Source of the DNA: Paenibacillus endophyticus
GTDB lineage: Bacteria; Bacillota; Bacilli; Paenibacillales; Paenibacillaceae
DNA: 64,000 bases
NCBI RefSeq assembly: GCF_014192395.1
Contig: NZ_JACHXW010000002.1
Coordinates: 124,001-188,000 of the forward strand
Direction of reading: 5' to 3'
The stretch's first letter is position 1. Each line of letters begins with the position of its first letter. The notes under the pieces are model-generated. The model was given only the letters and a program-made list of their open reading frames with translations. It was not told where the DNA came from and ran no database searches. Shown here piece by piece: positions 54,012 through 62,815 of this stretch. Made by a program: the position numbers and the translations under genes.

Positions 54012-56180
54012 TTAATCCGATTGTTTCTCAAGCGCAGCTTTCAATTTATCAGCCAAGCTGTTCGATAAAGACGTATTATCGCTGTATTGCTCAATCAGCT
54101 TCTGGTTCTGCTTCCGATTAACTTTGCCATTCTGCTTGTCGCCAAGCATCTCAATGACATTGCACGGCTTGCATTGCGCAAATTTCCCTGCTTTGCCGTC
54201 CTTGATCTCCATTTTTTTATGGCAGTTCGGGCAGCGCTTGTTCGATAGCATCGGCTCCGCGGCACGGCGGTACCCGCATTCGCGATCCGAGCATACGAGT
54301 GATTTGCCCCGCTTGCCGTTTATCTCAAGCAGCGGCTTCTCGCATTCTGGACATCGCGAATGCGTCAGATTATGCGGCTTGTATTCCTTCGTCTCCGCAA
54401 TGACCTCCGACACCCATTTGGCTGCTTGCTGACGTACGTTTTTCATAAAAGCTGCAGGATCTCCCTTGCCCTTGGCGATCCGCTCCAAATCCTGCTCCCA
54501 CTTGGCCGTCAGATCCGGGCTTCTAAGCTCCTTTACCACCAGCTCTATCAATTGCTTTCCTTTGCCAGTAGGCATCAGCTTATTTTGCGTCCGTGTAATG
54601 GTATCCGTTCCTAGCAGCTTCTCGATAATATCGGCTCTTGTCGCTGGTGTTCCAAGACTGTGCTTCTCCATCCGGGTGAGCAGCGTAGCTTCCGTGTACC
54701 GAGGCGGCGGCAGCGTACGCAGCTCCCGTATTTTCTCTTGCTTAACCGTTAGTGTCTGCGCATTCGAGAGCGGCGGCAGAAGCTGGGAAGGCTGGCGGTC
54801 GGCTTTGCTTTCTCCAGCATCGCCCGCTCCGTCATCGTCATCGTCATCATCCTGGCTGGAAGCATTCACACTCGTTTGATAAATTTCTTTCCAGCCTTTT
54901 TCCTTCTCGATCTTGCCTTTGGCATAGAACTGATCCTTGTCCACAGTTAACACGACGCTAGTCTCATCATAACGGTAAGGCCCATAGAATAGAGCAATGA
55001 AGCGTCTGACGATCAGATCATACAGTCTCCGTTCGTCATTGCTCAGTGCGGCTATGTTAACGAATTGTTCCGTAGGAATAATGGCATGGTGATCGGTAAC
55101 CTTCGAATCATCGACAATTCGCTTCGTAACCGGCAGCTGCATTCTCACCAGCCTGCGCGCAAGCTGCGCGTAAGGTCCCACGGCAATGCTCTCAAGCCTC
55201 CCTTTTAAGGTCGGGACCATGTCGCTGGACAAATACCGGGAGTCCGTACGCGGGTACGTTACGAGCTTATGCTGCTCATACAGCTTCTGAAGCACGTTCG
55301 AAGTCTGTTTGGCCGAGAAGCCCAGCTTCTTATTCGCATCGCGCTGCAGTTCCGTCAAGTCATAGGCCTGAGGATGCGGCTCAGATTTCTCCACCGTACG
55401 GAGCCTGCTTACCTTCGCTTGCCCGCGCTTGATTCTTGCAGAAATGGCATCAGCTTCCTCACGGCTCCATATGCGCCCGTCATGGGCGTCCTGTTCCCGC
55501 CAGATAGCAGAGAAGTCGCCAAAATCAGCGAACACATTCCAATAGGGCTGAGATTGAAACGATTGAATTTCCTGTTCCCTCTCCATCAGCATAGCGAGCG
55601 TCGGCGTTTGTACGCGGCCCGCTGCAAGTTGGGCATTATATTTGGTCGTCAATGCACGCGTCACATTCAGTCCGATCAGCCAATCCGCTTCTGCCCGGCA
55701 AACCGCCGAAGCGTACAAATGGTTATAATCCTTGCCCGGCTTCAATTGATTAAAGCCGTCCTTGATCGCTTTATCCGTCTGCGAGGAAATCCACAGCCTC
55801 TTGAACGGCTTTCTCCAATGAACAAGCTCCATGATCCAGCGCGCAACAAGTTCGCCTTCGCGCCCTGCATCGGTTGCGATAATGAGCTCGCCGATGTCCT
55901 GCCGCTTGCATAGCTGGGCAACTGCTCTGTATTGCTGGGAAGTTTCCTTCATGATCTTCAAATTCATTTTATGGGGAAGAAGCGGCAAATCTTCCAAATT
56001 CCATGTTTTATATTTTGGATCGTAATCCTCCGGCTCAGCCAATGTCACAAGATGTCCGAGTGCCCAAGTCACCACGTATTTCGGACCTTCCATATAGCCC
56101 TTATGTTTCTGTCCACAGCCAAGCACACGCGCGATCTCCTTCGCTACACTCGGTTTTTCTGCCAATACAAGCGATTTCAT
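54012..56180 (-). CDS. topB: DNA topoisomerase III
   Basis: A 722-residue type IA topoisomerase. The Toprim domain opens with LVLAEKPSVAKEIARVLG and has IIATDAGREGELVARWI. The catalytic tyrosine lies in TYPRTDSRYL. The C-terminus has two zinc-binding segments (CPECEKPLLEINGKRG with a following Cys pair, and CPNCHKKMEIKDGKAG). An acidic insert (DDDDDDDG) occurs near residue 440. It decatenates and relaxes DNA through single-strand passage. Monocistronic. Confidence 0.96.
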   Translation of the reverse strand: MKSLVLAEKPSVAKEIARVLGCGQKHKGYMEGPKYVVTWALGHLVTLAEPEDYDPKYKTWNLEDLPLLPHKMNLKIMKETSQQYRAVAQLCKRQDIGELIIATDAGREGELVARWIMELVHWRKPFKRLWISSQTDKAIKDGFNQLKPGKDYNHLYASAVCRAEADWLIGLNVTRALTTKYNAQLAAGRVQTPTLAMLMEREQEIQSFQSQPYWNVFADFGDFSAIWREQDAHDGRIWSREEADAISARIKRGQAKVSRLRTVEKSEPHPQAYDLTELQRDANKKLGFSAKQTSNVLQKLYEQHKLVTYPRTDSRYLSSDMVPTLKGRLESIAVGPYAQLARRLVRMQLPVTKRIVDDSKVTDHHAIIPTEQFVNIAALSNDERRLYDLIVRRFIALFYGPYRYDETSVVLTVDKDQFYAKGKIEKEKGWKEIYQTSVNASSQDDDDDDDGAGDAGESKADRQPSQLLPPLSNAQTLTVKQEKIRELRTLPPPRYTEATLLTRMEKHSLGTPATRADIIEKLLGTDTITRTQNKLMPTGKGKQLIELVVKELRSPDLTAKWEQDLERIAKGKGDPAAFMKNVRQQAAKWVSEVIAETKEYKPHNLTHSRCPECEKPLLEINGKRGKSLVCSDRECGYRRAAEPMLSNKRCPNCHKKMEIKDGKAGKFAQCKPCNVIEMLGDKQNGKVNRKQNQKLIEQYSDNTSLSNSLADKLKAALEKQSD

Positions 56181-56414
56181 TTCATTATTCGCTCCGTTTC
56201 CGTTTATATGCGCTATTCTCTATGACGAAACGATACCATAGGCTAGCAGCCTGCGCAACGATTGTGCAGTCGGCGCACGATTCTATGTGCAAGATAGCAG
56301 GCATAGGATGATCGCCTTCTGCTAATCTCGCATTTTTTGCTGTGCCAAGTCCCTGTATGCTATAGTAAATTCAGCTTAGAAGCTAATAGATAAAAAGCTA
56401 GGGAGCGTTGAGGG

Positions 56415-57563
56415 ATGAAGCTGCGTTTTATTGCTATTATTTTTTGCGTATTGCTTGTATACAGCGGTATTTCCTTCTATATCGGCTGGAATGGATGGCT
56501 GTTCTTATCCACCGTGTTCGACTTGAAATCCGCAGGCTGGTACACGCTGGCCGCCGGTCTTATCGCTTATGCGTATATCATCGGCCGCGCTGCTTATGGC
56601 ACGCCGCTGCGCCCGATCGCCGAAGCGTTTAAGGTCGTTGGATCCTATTGGTTCGCCATCCTGGAATATGCCGTCCTCATTCTACCGCCGGCAAATATTA
56701 TTGCTCTTATTCTGAAAGCAACAGGAGCAGATCCAGCTGTTTATATCGTTGGTGTAGGCAGCGTCGTCTTCGGTCTGATGGCCATCCTACTGCTCCGTGG
56801 CAGCTGGAACGCATGGAGCCCTATCATTCGAACCTACCAGGTTCAGGTGCAAAAGCCTGCAGGAGAGCTGAAGAAGCTGCGAATTGCCATGGCGTCGGAT
56901 CTTCATCTTGGCAATATCGTCGGCAATCGGCATTTGGAGAGGCTGGTTAGCCACATCGAACAGATCCAGCCTGACCTCATTCTGCTGCCCGGCGACATTC
57001 TCGACGATGATATTGAACCGTTTCTTCGTAAAAACATGTCGGCGGTGCTCGGCAAGCTGAAGGCGCCTTTAGGCGTATACGCGGTAACTGGCAATCATGA
57101 ATATATTGGCCGCAAAGTGCCTGAATTCATCACTGCCATGGATGCGATTGGCATCCGAGTGCTCATGGATGAGTCAGCGCTCATCGCAGACAGCTTTTAT
57201 CTCGTCGGCCGCAAGGACAAAGCCTCCGCAGGCTTCGGGGCTGATGGAAGAATGACAATCGGCGACCTCATCGCGCCGCTCGATCAATCAAAGCCGCTTA
57301 TTATGCTTGACCATCAGCCGTCCGATATCGCGAAGGCTGCTGAGAATGGCATCGACATTTCCGTATCCGGCCACACGCACCGCGGCCAAATGATGCCTAA
57401 CCATCTTATTACGAAGCGCTTGTTCGAGCTGGACTGGGGTTATCTGAAAAAGGGCAGTCTACACGCTATCGTATCCTCCGGCTTTGGTTCATGGGGCCCG
57501 CCGATAAGAATCGGAAGCCGCTCCGAAGTTGTTCATATTGAGGTAGAGTTTGTAACGGGCTAA
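56415..57563 (+). CDS. Membrane-anchored metallophosphoesterase (YkuE-like)
   Basis: A 382-residue protein. The first ~140 residues form about four or five helices. The catalytic domain then shows IAMASDLHLGNIVG, LLPGDILDDD, TGNHEYIG, IMLDHQPSDI and SGHTHRGQMMP, the complete calcineurin-like site. Bacterial members with this membrane module are often UDP-diacylglucosamine- or lipid-related hydrolases, but the substrate here is not known. The start at 56415 follows AGGGAGCGTTGAGGG. Confidence 0.9.
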   Translation: MKLRFIAIIFCVLLVYSGISFYIGWNGWLFLSTVFDLKSAGWYTLAAGLIAYAYIIGRAAYGTPLRPIAEAFKVVGSYWFAILEYAVLILPPANIIALILKATGADPAVYIVGVGSVVFGLMAILLLRGSWNAWSPIIRTYQVQVQKPAGELKKLRIAMASDLHLGNIVGNRHLERLVSHIEQIQPDLILLPGDILDDDIEPFLRKNMSAVLGKLKAPLGVYAVTGNHEYIGRKVPEFITAMDAIGIRVLMDESALIADSFYLVGRKDKASAGFGADGRMTIGDLIAPLDQSKPLIMLDHQPSDIAKAAENGIDISVSGHTHRGQMMPNHLITKRLFELDWGYLKKGSLHAIVSSGFGSWGPPIRIGSRSEVVHIEVEFVTG

Positions 57564-57580
57564 TTGGAAAATGACAGCAT

Positions 57581-57630
57581 TAAAAAGCGGGAGCCGATGA
57601 CTTAACCAGCCATCGGCTCCCGCTTTTTTA
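57581..57630. terminator. Bidirectional terminator between convergent genes
   Basis: AAAAAGCGGGAGCCGATG and its exact complement form an 18-bp stem, with the T run on each side. It ends both the phosphoesterase gene and the 58488 gene; its left A run overlaps nothing coding. Confidence 0.93.
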
Positions 57631-58488
57631 GTCGACATCGGCAATGCGCCATACCGCCCCTTGCTCTTTGCCGCGATGAAAAACATATAATGTGCTCGAA
57701 GGATCGCCGCCATCGCGGCTTTGTATCGTACGGACAGTCGCCTCGAACAAACCTTTCTGTTCGTTTATCGAAATTTCGCCATCAACCCTTATGCTCGTTA
57801 CCGTGAATCCATTAAAGCTTCCAGCTCCCTGCCTCGCCTCTCTTGCCGAATCCGTATACAGATTCATAAGCTCATCCCTATTGCTCTCATGCATAAATCC
57901 AATCCGCAGATTAATGAGCTCGACTAGCAGGCGCTCATCATCCGTATATAAATGGCTGTCTAAATAGGCTGGTGCATAGCCCTCTCCTGTCGGCGAAGGA
58001 GACTCGTTAGGCAGGTCATGCAGCTCCCTGCCTTCTAAGAATGACAAATCCATGTTTCGCTCCGCCTCACCCTCAGCTGCCGAAGCATTGCCGCTAACCG
58101 AATACGCTTGCGCAAGAATCGATTGCAGCTTCGCTGATGATGATTTCTGCAGGTGATACAACGTTCCCGTATCTCCTTGCTTCATGTACGTACCGACTTC
58201 GTATTCGTCCGAGACCCATAGAAAATATTGGCGATTGCCGAGTGTGACTGCATATGGAGGGAAAGCGACGTCAACTATGCCCGGCTGTTTCTTTCCGAAA
58301 CGAAATGCGTATTCGAATGCTCTTATCGTCTCACCGTCTTTCCAAACGACCTGGGAATTCGGCTCCGCTTCCTGAAAGGTTATCATTCGCTGAACGGTAA
58401 CCTCATCCACGATGACCCGAAGCAAAAACATGGTTATGGCTGCAACCGCAATCAAGAGGCATGATACAAGGATAAGTCTTCGCCTCAA
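57628..58488 (-). CDS. Hypothetical secreted or anchored protein
   Basis: A 286-residue protein that I do not recognise. One N-terminal helix (about 4-24) anchors or exports it. The external part has no repeats or catalytic motif I can name; it contains ITFQEAEPNSQVVWKD and, near the C-terminus, STLYVFHRGKEQGAVWRI. It lies 40 bases after the second siderophore permease on the same strand, so it may be the last gene of that operon. A role in iron uptake is only a positional guess. Confidence 0.7.
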   Translation of the reverse strand: MRRRLILVSCLLIAVAAITMFLLRVIVDEVTVQRMITFQEAEPNSQVVWKDGETIRAFEYAFRFGKKQPGIVDVAFPPYAVTLGNRQYFLWVSDEYEVGTYMKQGDTGTLYHLQKSSSAKLQSILAQAYSVSGNASAAEGEAERNMDLSFLEGRELHDLPNESPSPTGEGYAPAYLDSHLYTDDERLLVELINLRIGFMHESNRDELMNLYTDSAREARQGAGSFNGFTVTSIRVDGEISINEQKGLFEATVRTIQSRDGGDPSSTLYVFHRGKEQGAVWRIADVD

Positions 58489-58530
58489 ACAATCCCACTT
58501 CCCCCGATCAAGTCTCGCTGCAGAGCAGCG

Positions 58531-59565
58531 CTACCTGTTATTTCTGGTACGATACAGCAAATAAATAAAGAATGGCGCGCCAATGCCGGAAGTAAATACG
58601 CCGACCGGTATGTCAAGCGGCAAAAAAGCCGTCCGAGCAATTAAGTCGGCTAATGCAACGATGATACCGCCGAAAAGAGCCGATATGGGAATGAGCCTGC
58701 TGACCATCGGTCCGACCATACGCCGAGCCGCATGCGGTGCGATCAGCCCGACGAATCCGATAACGCCGCCGATTGAAACGGCAGAGCCTGCCAAACCGAC
58801 GCTAATCAGAATGAGTATAAATCGGTGCCTCTGGACCCGGCTTCCAAGACCGATAGCCAGCTCATCGCCAAGGAGCTGCATATTCAACTGTCTCGTGTAG
58901 AAATACAAGATACCCAATAAGACGATGCTCCATGGCAAAAGGTTCCACACATAGCTCCAAGTCGAACCGTATACCGTCCCGGTGAGCCATATATAAGAGG
59001 AGCTTGCCGAATAAGCTGGGCTGAATACGAGCATGAAGGTCGTTATCGCCGATAGCAGCGATGCAATTCCGATGCCAACGAGCACGAGTCGGAACGGATT
59101 AACGCCGTTTTTCCACGCAATGAAATAAATAAGCAAGGCTGCTCCGAACGCCCCAAGTACAGCAGCAAACGGCAAAAAATGAATGCTCACCGCGCTTGGC
59201 ATATAAGTAATAAAAGCTACGGCTCCGACGGATGCCCCGCCTGTAATTCCAACCACGTCAGGTGCAGCCAGCGGATTACGGATAACGCTCTGCAGGATCG
59301 CTCCTGCAACCGCAAGCGATGCGCCGACGAGAAAAGCCACGATGACCCTTGGCGCGCGCAGCGACTGCACGATTAGAACATGATCAGGGTTTCCTTTGCC
59401 CAACAAGGCGCCCCATACCTCAGCCGGCTTAATCAACTGCTCGCCAAACGCTAAACTCGCGATGAGCACGAGAATTGCAGCCGCTCCGAGCAGCAAGGCT
59501 GCTCGAACAGTTTTCAAGTGGAAACGCCGCGCCCTGCGTCCTGTGCCTGCAACGGAATGCTTCAT
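58531..59565 (-). CDS. Iron-siderophore ABC permease (FecCD family), second
   Basis: A 344-residue permease with nine or ten helices. It has the FecCD blocks VIRNPLAAPDVVGITGGASVG and FVGLIAPHAARRMVGP (EAA-like loop). Its ATG overlaps the first permease stop (ATGA), so they are co-translated and pair as a heterodimer. No ATPase gene follows, as in Bacillus feuABC which uses the distant YusV. Confidence 0.93.
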   Translation of the reverse strand: MKHSVAGTGRRARRFHLKTVRAALLLGAAAILVLIASLAFGEQLIKPAEVWGALLGKGNPDHVLIVQSLRAPRVIVAFLVGASLAVAGAILQSVIRNPLAAPDVVGITGGASVGAVAFITYMPSAVSIHFLPFAAVLGAFGAALLIYFIAWKNGVNPFRLVLVGIGIASLLSAITTFMLVFSPAYSASSSYIWLTGTVYGSTWSYVWNLLPWSIVLLGILYFYTRQLNMQLLGDELAIGLGSRVQRHRFILILISVGLAGSAVSIGGVIGFVGLIAPHAARRMVGPMVSRLIPISALFGGIIVALADLIARTAFLPLDIPVGVFTSGIGAPFFIYLLYRTRNNR

Positions 59566-60575
59566 CTTGTCATCAGCTCCTTTCGGGCGATGTAGATGAA
59601 GAACGGCGCCCCAATCGCCGCTGTCATAATGCCGACGGGGACCTCTTCCGGCAGTATGATGAAGCGAGCGATCACGTCTGCGGCTAGCAGCAGAACCGCT
59701 CCGAGCAAGGCACAATAAGGTAACAGCCAGCGATAATCCTGGCCGCAAATGTAACGCGCTATATGCGGTATTACGATGCCGATTAAGCCGATCGGACCGG
59801 CTACCGACACGGCACCGCCTGCCAGCACCACAACGATAATGCCCGCAGCCAGCTTAATAAGCCCCGTCCGCTGGCCAAGTCCTCTCGCTGCCTCCTCGCC
59901 CATTCCGATGATATTCAACTGCCTGGACAGCAGGACTGCGGCTAACCAACCGACTCCCATATAAGGAATAACAGCCTCCAACGTTTGGATGTCCCGCCCT
60001 GCGATCGAACCGGCCAGCCAAAACATAACATCCTGCAAGCCATTCTCGTTATGGACAAGCATTCCTTGCGTCATAGACACGAACAAAGCGGTCATCGCGG
60101 AGCCCGCCATAATGATTTTGAGCGGGGACAGCCCGTCTCTGCCTAGCGACCCTAGTGCATAGACGACTGCAGCTGCCACCGCTGCCCCGCCGAATGAAAT
60201 CCATACGAGCACACTCATTTGCGTCACTTTGAAAACCGTAATCGCCGCTACAATTCCCACGCTCGCGCCTGCGTTAATGCCCATCACGCTAGGAGAGGCA
60301 AGCGGATTTCTCGTTATAGCTTGCATGATGGCCCCGGCCATCGCCAGGCTCGCTCCAATCGCTGCCGCCATGCATGCGCGGGGCAGCCTTGTCGTCATTA
60401 CGACAACCTGCTCCATCGAGCTTTCGTCGTAATCGGTAATGACTGCCATCAGATCGCTCCATTTGATTGTCGTAAATCCGAATCGGACGCTGGCGATGAA
60501 GCAGCCTAACATAACAATGAAGCCTGCAACTAATCCTGCGATCTTGCCTATGGTGCTGTTTCTTCCATTATTCAT
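59562..60575 (-). CDS. Iron-siderophore ABC permease (FecCD family), first
   Basis: A 337-residue FecCD permease with ITRNPLASPSVMGINAGASVG and GLIGIVIPHIARYICG. I choose ATG 60575, preceded by GGGAGCG; longer in-frame starts exist without a site. It forms the membrane channel with the downstream permease for a ferric siderophore. Confidence 0.92.
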   Translation of the reverse strand: MNNGRNSTIGKIAGLVAGFIVMLGCFIASVRFGFTTIKWSDLMAVITDYDESSMEQVVVMTTRLPRACMAAAIGASLAMAGAIMQAITRNPLASPSVMGINAGASVGIVAAITVFKVTQMSVLVWISFGGAAVAAAVVYALGSLGRDGLSPLKIIMAGSAMTALFVSMTQGMLVHNENGLQDVMFWLAGSIAGRDIQTLEAVIPYMGVGWLAAVLLSRQLNIIGMGEEAARGLGQRTGLIKLAAGIIVVVLAGGAVSVAGPIGLIGIVIPHIARYICGQDYRWLLPYCALLGAVLLLAADVIARFIILPEEVPVGIMTAAIGAPFFIYIARKELMTR

Positions 60576-60707
60576 TCCGTCGAACGCTCCCATTACGTTT
60601 AATGAATAAAGCACAGACGGCTCCCGCCATCCACGGATGGCGAAAGCCTCTAGCGTGAAACGATATATCAGCCGCAACCCCATATCCTAATAAGCCTTAT
60701 AGTCGCA

Positions 60708-60737
60708 CAAAAGAATGAGCGCTATGGCTCATTCTTT
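60708..60737 (-). terminator. Attenuator-like hairpin between the binding-protein and permease genes
   Basis: AAAGAATGAGC and GCTCATTCTTT form an 11-bp stem, followed by TGTGC on the minus strand. It may lower permease expression relative to the binding protein or protect the upstream mRNA. Confidence 0.6.
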
Positions 60738-60772
60738 GTAGGCTCCCAGCTATTGGTTTGCTTGCTTAACGG

Positions 60773-62059
60773 TTAGTTCAGGTCAAAGTAGAAATACAAA
60801 TCATCAAGCATTAGCTTCGCAGCCATTGCGCCGCCGGATAGGTTCCAACTTACCGCGTTAACCTTGTAATATTTTTTGTTCTTAACGGCGTCGAGATTTT
60901 TCCAAAGCGGACTATCCGTCCATTCTTTCTGGTATTTGAAGATCGCACCGTCGCCGTCCCAATCCGTTGTAAAGTCAAAGATATAATCGCCGTCCAGCAG
61001 GCTTACCTGCTCCTTCGACGTTACGTTAATAATTTCTTGCTTCGTTGCAAGCTGCGCTTTCGGCGTTGCGAAGCCCAGCTCTTGGAAGATCTTATAGGCA
61101 AAACCCGTATTATAAGCACGTGCGCTTCCATTTGGATTGATGCGGATGATGGAAATTTCAGCGCCTTTATCCTTTGCTGCCAGCTTGCTTTTGAAATCCG
61201 CTACTTTCACTTTCCAATCTGCCATAAACTTAGCAGCGATTTCTTCTTTGTTCAAGACAGAAGCAGCAACGTCCAGATTGTCTTGCCAATCAGTGAGATC
61301 CTTCGTTACGATCGTTGGCGCGATCGCTTTGAGCTGGTCGTATATTTTCTCATGGCGGTCTTTCGTAGCAATAATCAGATCAGGCTTCAAGCCAACGATC
61401 GCTTCGACGTTCGGCTGCGTCTCGTCGCCAAGCGTTTTTGTGCCAATTAGACCCGAACGGATATATTCATAGAAAGGCTGCTGCACATAGGACTCTACTG
61501 CGCCTACCGGTTTCACGCCAAGCAATACGGAGATGTCTACGCCGCCGTTGAATAAAATAACGACGCGCTTCGGAACGCTGTTCAACGTTGTAGTGCCAAG
61601 CGCATGCTTGAACGTCTTTTTCGTCTCAAGGGCTGCAGTTGAGGTTTTCGCATTCCAGTTGACCCATACGCCTAGTGACTCGCCTACGAACCGAAGGGGT
61701 ACAAGCACACTGCCTTTTACGTTCGCAGGAGCCGCATCCAATGCTACGGAAGCGCCATTGATCTTCGCCGTTTTGCTGCCAAGCGTTAGTTCAACCTTCT
61801 GGCTGCCTTTCGTAATCGTCGCTTTTTTGGCTTTCTCATCATATTTCACAGCTCCGCCAAGTGTCTCCGCGATTGTGCGGTATGGAACTAGCGTACGCCC
61901 GTTAATCGTTTGCGGAGCAACAGCGAAAGATACTTTTTTGCCGTCAACCGTTACGTTGATTGCTGCCGCTGCTGCGGTTGCCGCCGTAACGGGTATGATT
62001 GTAATCACAAGTGCGAGTGTTAATAATAGACCCATGAACCGTTTTTTGACCGAAGACAT
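60773..62059 (-). CDS. Siderophore-binding protein with copper-amine-oxidase-type N-terminal domain
   Basis: A 428-residue exported protein. A signal peptide (about 1-33, ending in an Ala run) has no lipobox Cys. Residues ~35-145 form a copper-amine-oxidase N-terminal-like domain with NGRTLVPYRTIAETLGG and its repeat KGSVLVPLRFVGESLG. The rest is a ferric-siderophore binding domain: VPKRVVILFNGGVDISVLLG, VEAIVGLKPDLIIATKDRHE and DYIFDFTTDWDG. Binding proteins of Gram-positives are nearly always lipoproteins, so this one may be held by the extra domain or released. Confidence 0.88.
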   Translation of the reverse strand: MSSVKKRFMGLLLTLALVITIIPVTAATAAAAAINVTVDGKKVSFAVAPQTINGRTLVPYRTIAETLGGAVKYDEKAKKATITKGSQKVELTLGSKTAKINGASVALDAAPANVKGSVLVPLRFVGESLGVWVNWNAKTSTAALETKKTFKHALGTTTLNSVPKRVVILFNGGVDISVLLGVKPVGAVESYVQQPFYEYIRSGLIGTKTLGDETQPNVEAIVGLKPDLIIATKDRHEKIYDQLKAIAPTIVTKDLTDWQDNLDVAASVLNKEEIAAKFMADWKVKVADFKSKLAAKDKGAEISIIRINPNGSARAYNTGFAYKIFQELGFATPKAQLATKQEIINVTSKEQVSLLDGDYIFDFTTDWDGDGAIFKYQKEWTDSPLWKNLDAVKNKKYYKVNAVSWNLSGGAMAAKLMLDDLYFYFDLN

Positions 62060-62082
62060 TTAAATTCCACCTATTCTGTGTT

Positions 62083-62571
62083 TTATTGGTCCTGCTGCTC
62101 CAGCTTTAAATCGCGGAAGCTTTGGTAGAGCTTGTAATCAAGCTGAATAATCAGCTCTTTGTCCCATTTGCTTGCTTGAACGGCTTGAATAAGTTGGCGC
62201 AAATCCTCCTGCAGCCTCTGAGTCCTGGCAGAGTCGGCTGCTTGTACGTCTGGCTTCATCGCAACCCACAGTCCTGCCATTTGCTGGGCGAACGCCTTTG
62301 CCTCATCTGTTTGATCGGCTTCCACCGCTTGTTTAAGCGATTTGATCAAGCCTGACATATCCGAAATACCCGACTCCGTATCCGGGATGGCAACAGGATC
62401 GGCATCCGCGAACGGATCGCTGTTTCCAGCTGCTTCAGCCATTTGCTCCTTCGGATTGGCTTCCGTTTCGCTGCCGGCTGTTCCACAGCCAGCGAGTGTG
62501 ACGATCAAGCATAATGCGTATGCAAGCAGCAAATAGCTGCGTTTCCCTGTCCCCGCCTTACTCCAAAGCAT
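62083..62571 (-). CDS. Fur-regulated hypothetical lipoprotein
   Basis: A 162-residue protein with lipobox LAGC about residue 29 of the chosen start, behind basic residues KAGTGKRS. The mature part is helical and acidic (EANPKEQMAEAAG, then SLKQAVEADQTDEAKAFAQQ). I recognise no family. The start is uncertain: ATG 62571 gives the best signal peptide, while an in-frame ATG at 62604 lies within the Fur box. First gene of the siderophore operon, 23 bases before the binding-protein gene. Confidence 0.7.
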   Translation of the reverse strand: MLWSKAGTGKRSYLLLAYALCLIVTLAGCGTAGSETEANPKEQMAEAAGNSDPFADADPVAIPDTESGISDMSGLIKSLKQAVEADQTDEAKAFAQQMAGLWVAMKPDVQAADSARTQRLQEDLRQLIQAVQASKWDKELIIQLDYKLYQSFRDLKLEQQDQ

Positions 62572-62604
62572 GATGTAAGAAATGGTTCCATTCCCTCCCG
62601 CCAT

Positions 62605-62623
62605 GTGAATGATAATCATTTTC
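62605..62623 (-). promoter_or_regulatory. Fur box of the siderophore uptake operon
   Basis: GTGAATGATAATCATTTTC matches the 19-base Fur consensus at 16 positions. It lies 34 bases upstream of the lipoprotein start. Iron excess should repress the operon. Confidence 0.75.
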
Positions 62624-62757
62624 AATACTATTCTACAGATCAGGATTTCCAATTTGTATACACGATATTGTCCGATTCATATGGACAAAAACATCATTTT
62701 TTATGCGTTTGCATCAGAAACCGCTTTTTTTGTCTTTCCATTTTTGATAAGATGTTA

Positions 62758-62774
62758 TTGATAATGGTTCTCAA
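62758..62774 (+). promoter_or_regulatory. Second Fur-like site, upstream of the AraC-type regulator
   Basis: TTGATAATGGTTCTCAA is partly palindromic and keeps TGATAAT plus five of seven bases of the second half-site. It lies ~40 bases before the regulator start. Confidence 0.5.
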
Positions 62775-62815
62775 ATCCAAAAATCCACCATTCGTCGCTA
62801 AGGGGATGTACGCTA

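Noticed and set aside
55269-55913. 214-codon open frame antisense to topB
   Set aside because: Opposite the conserved topB core; no ribosome site and no recognisable domain.
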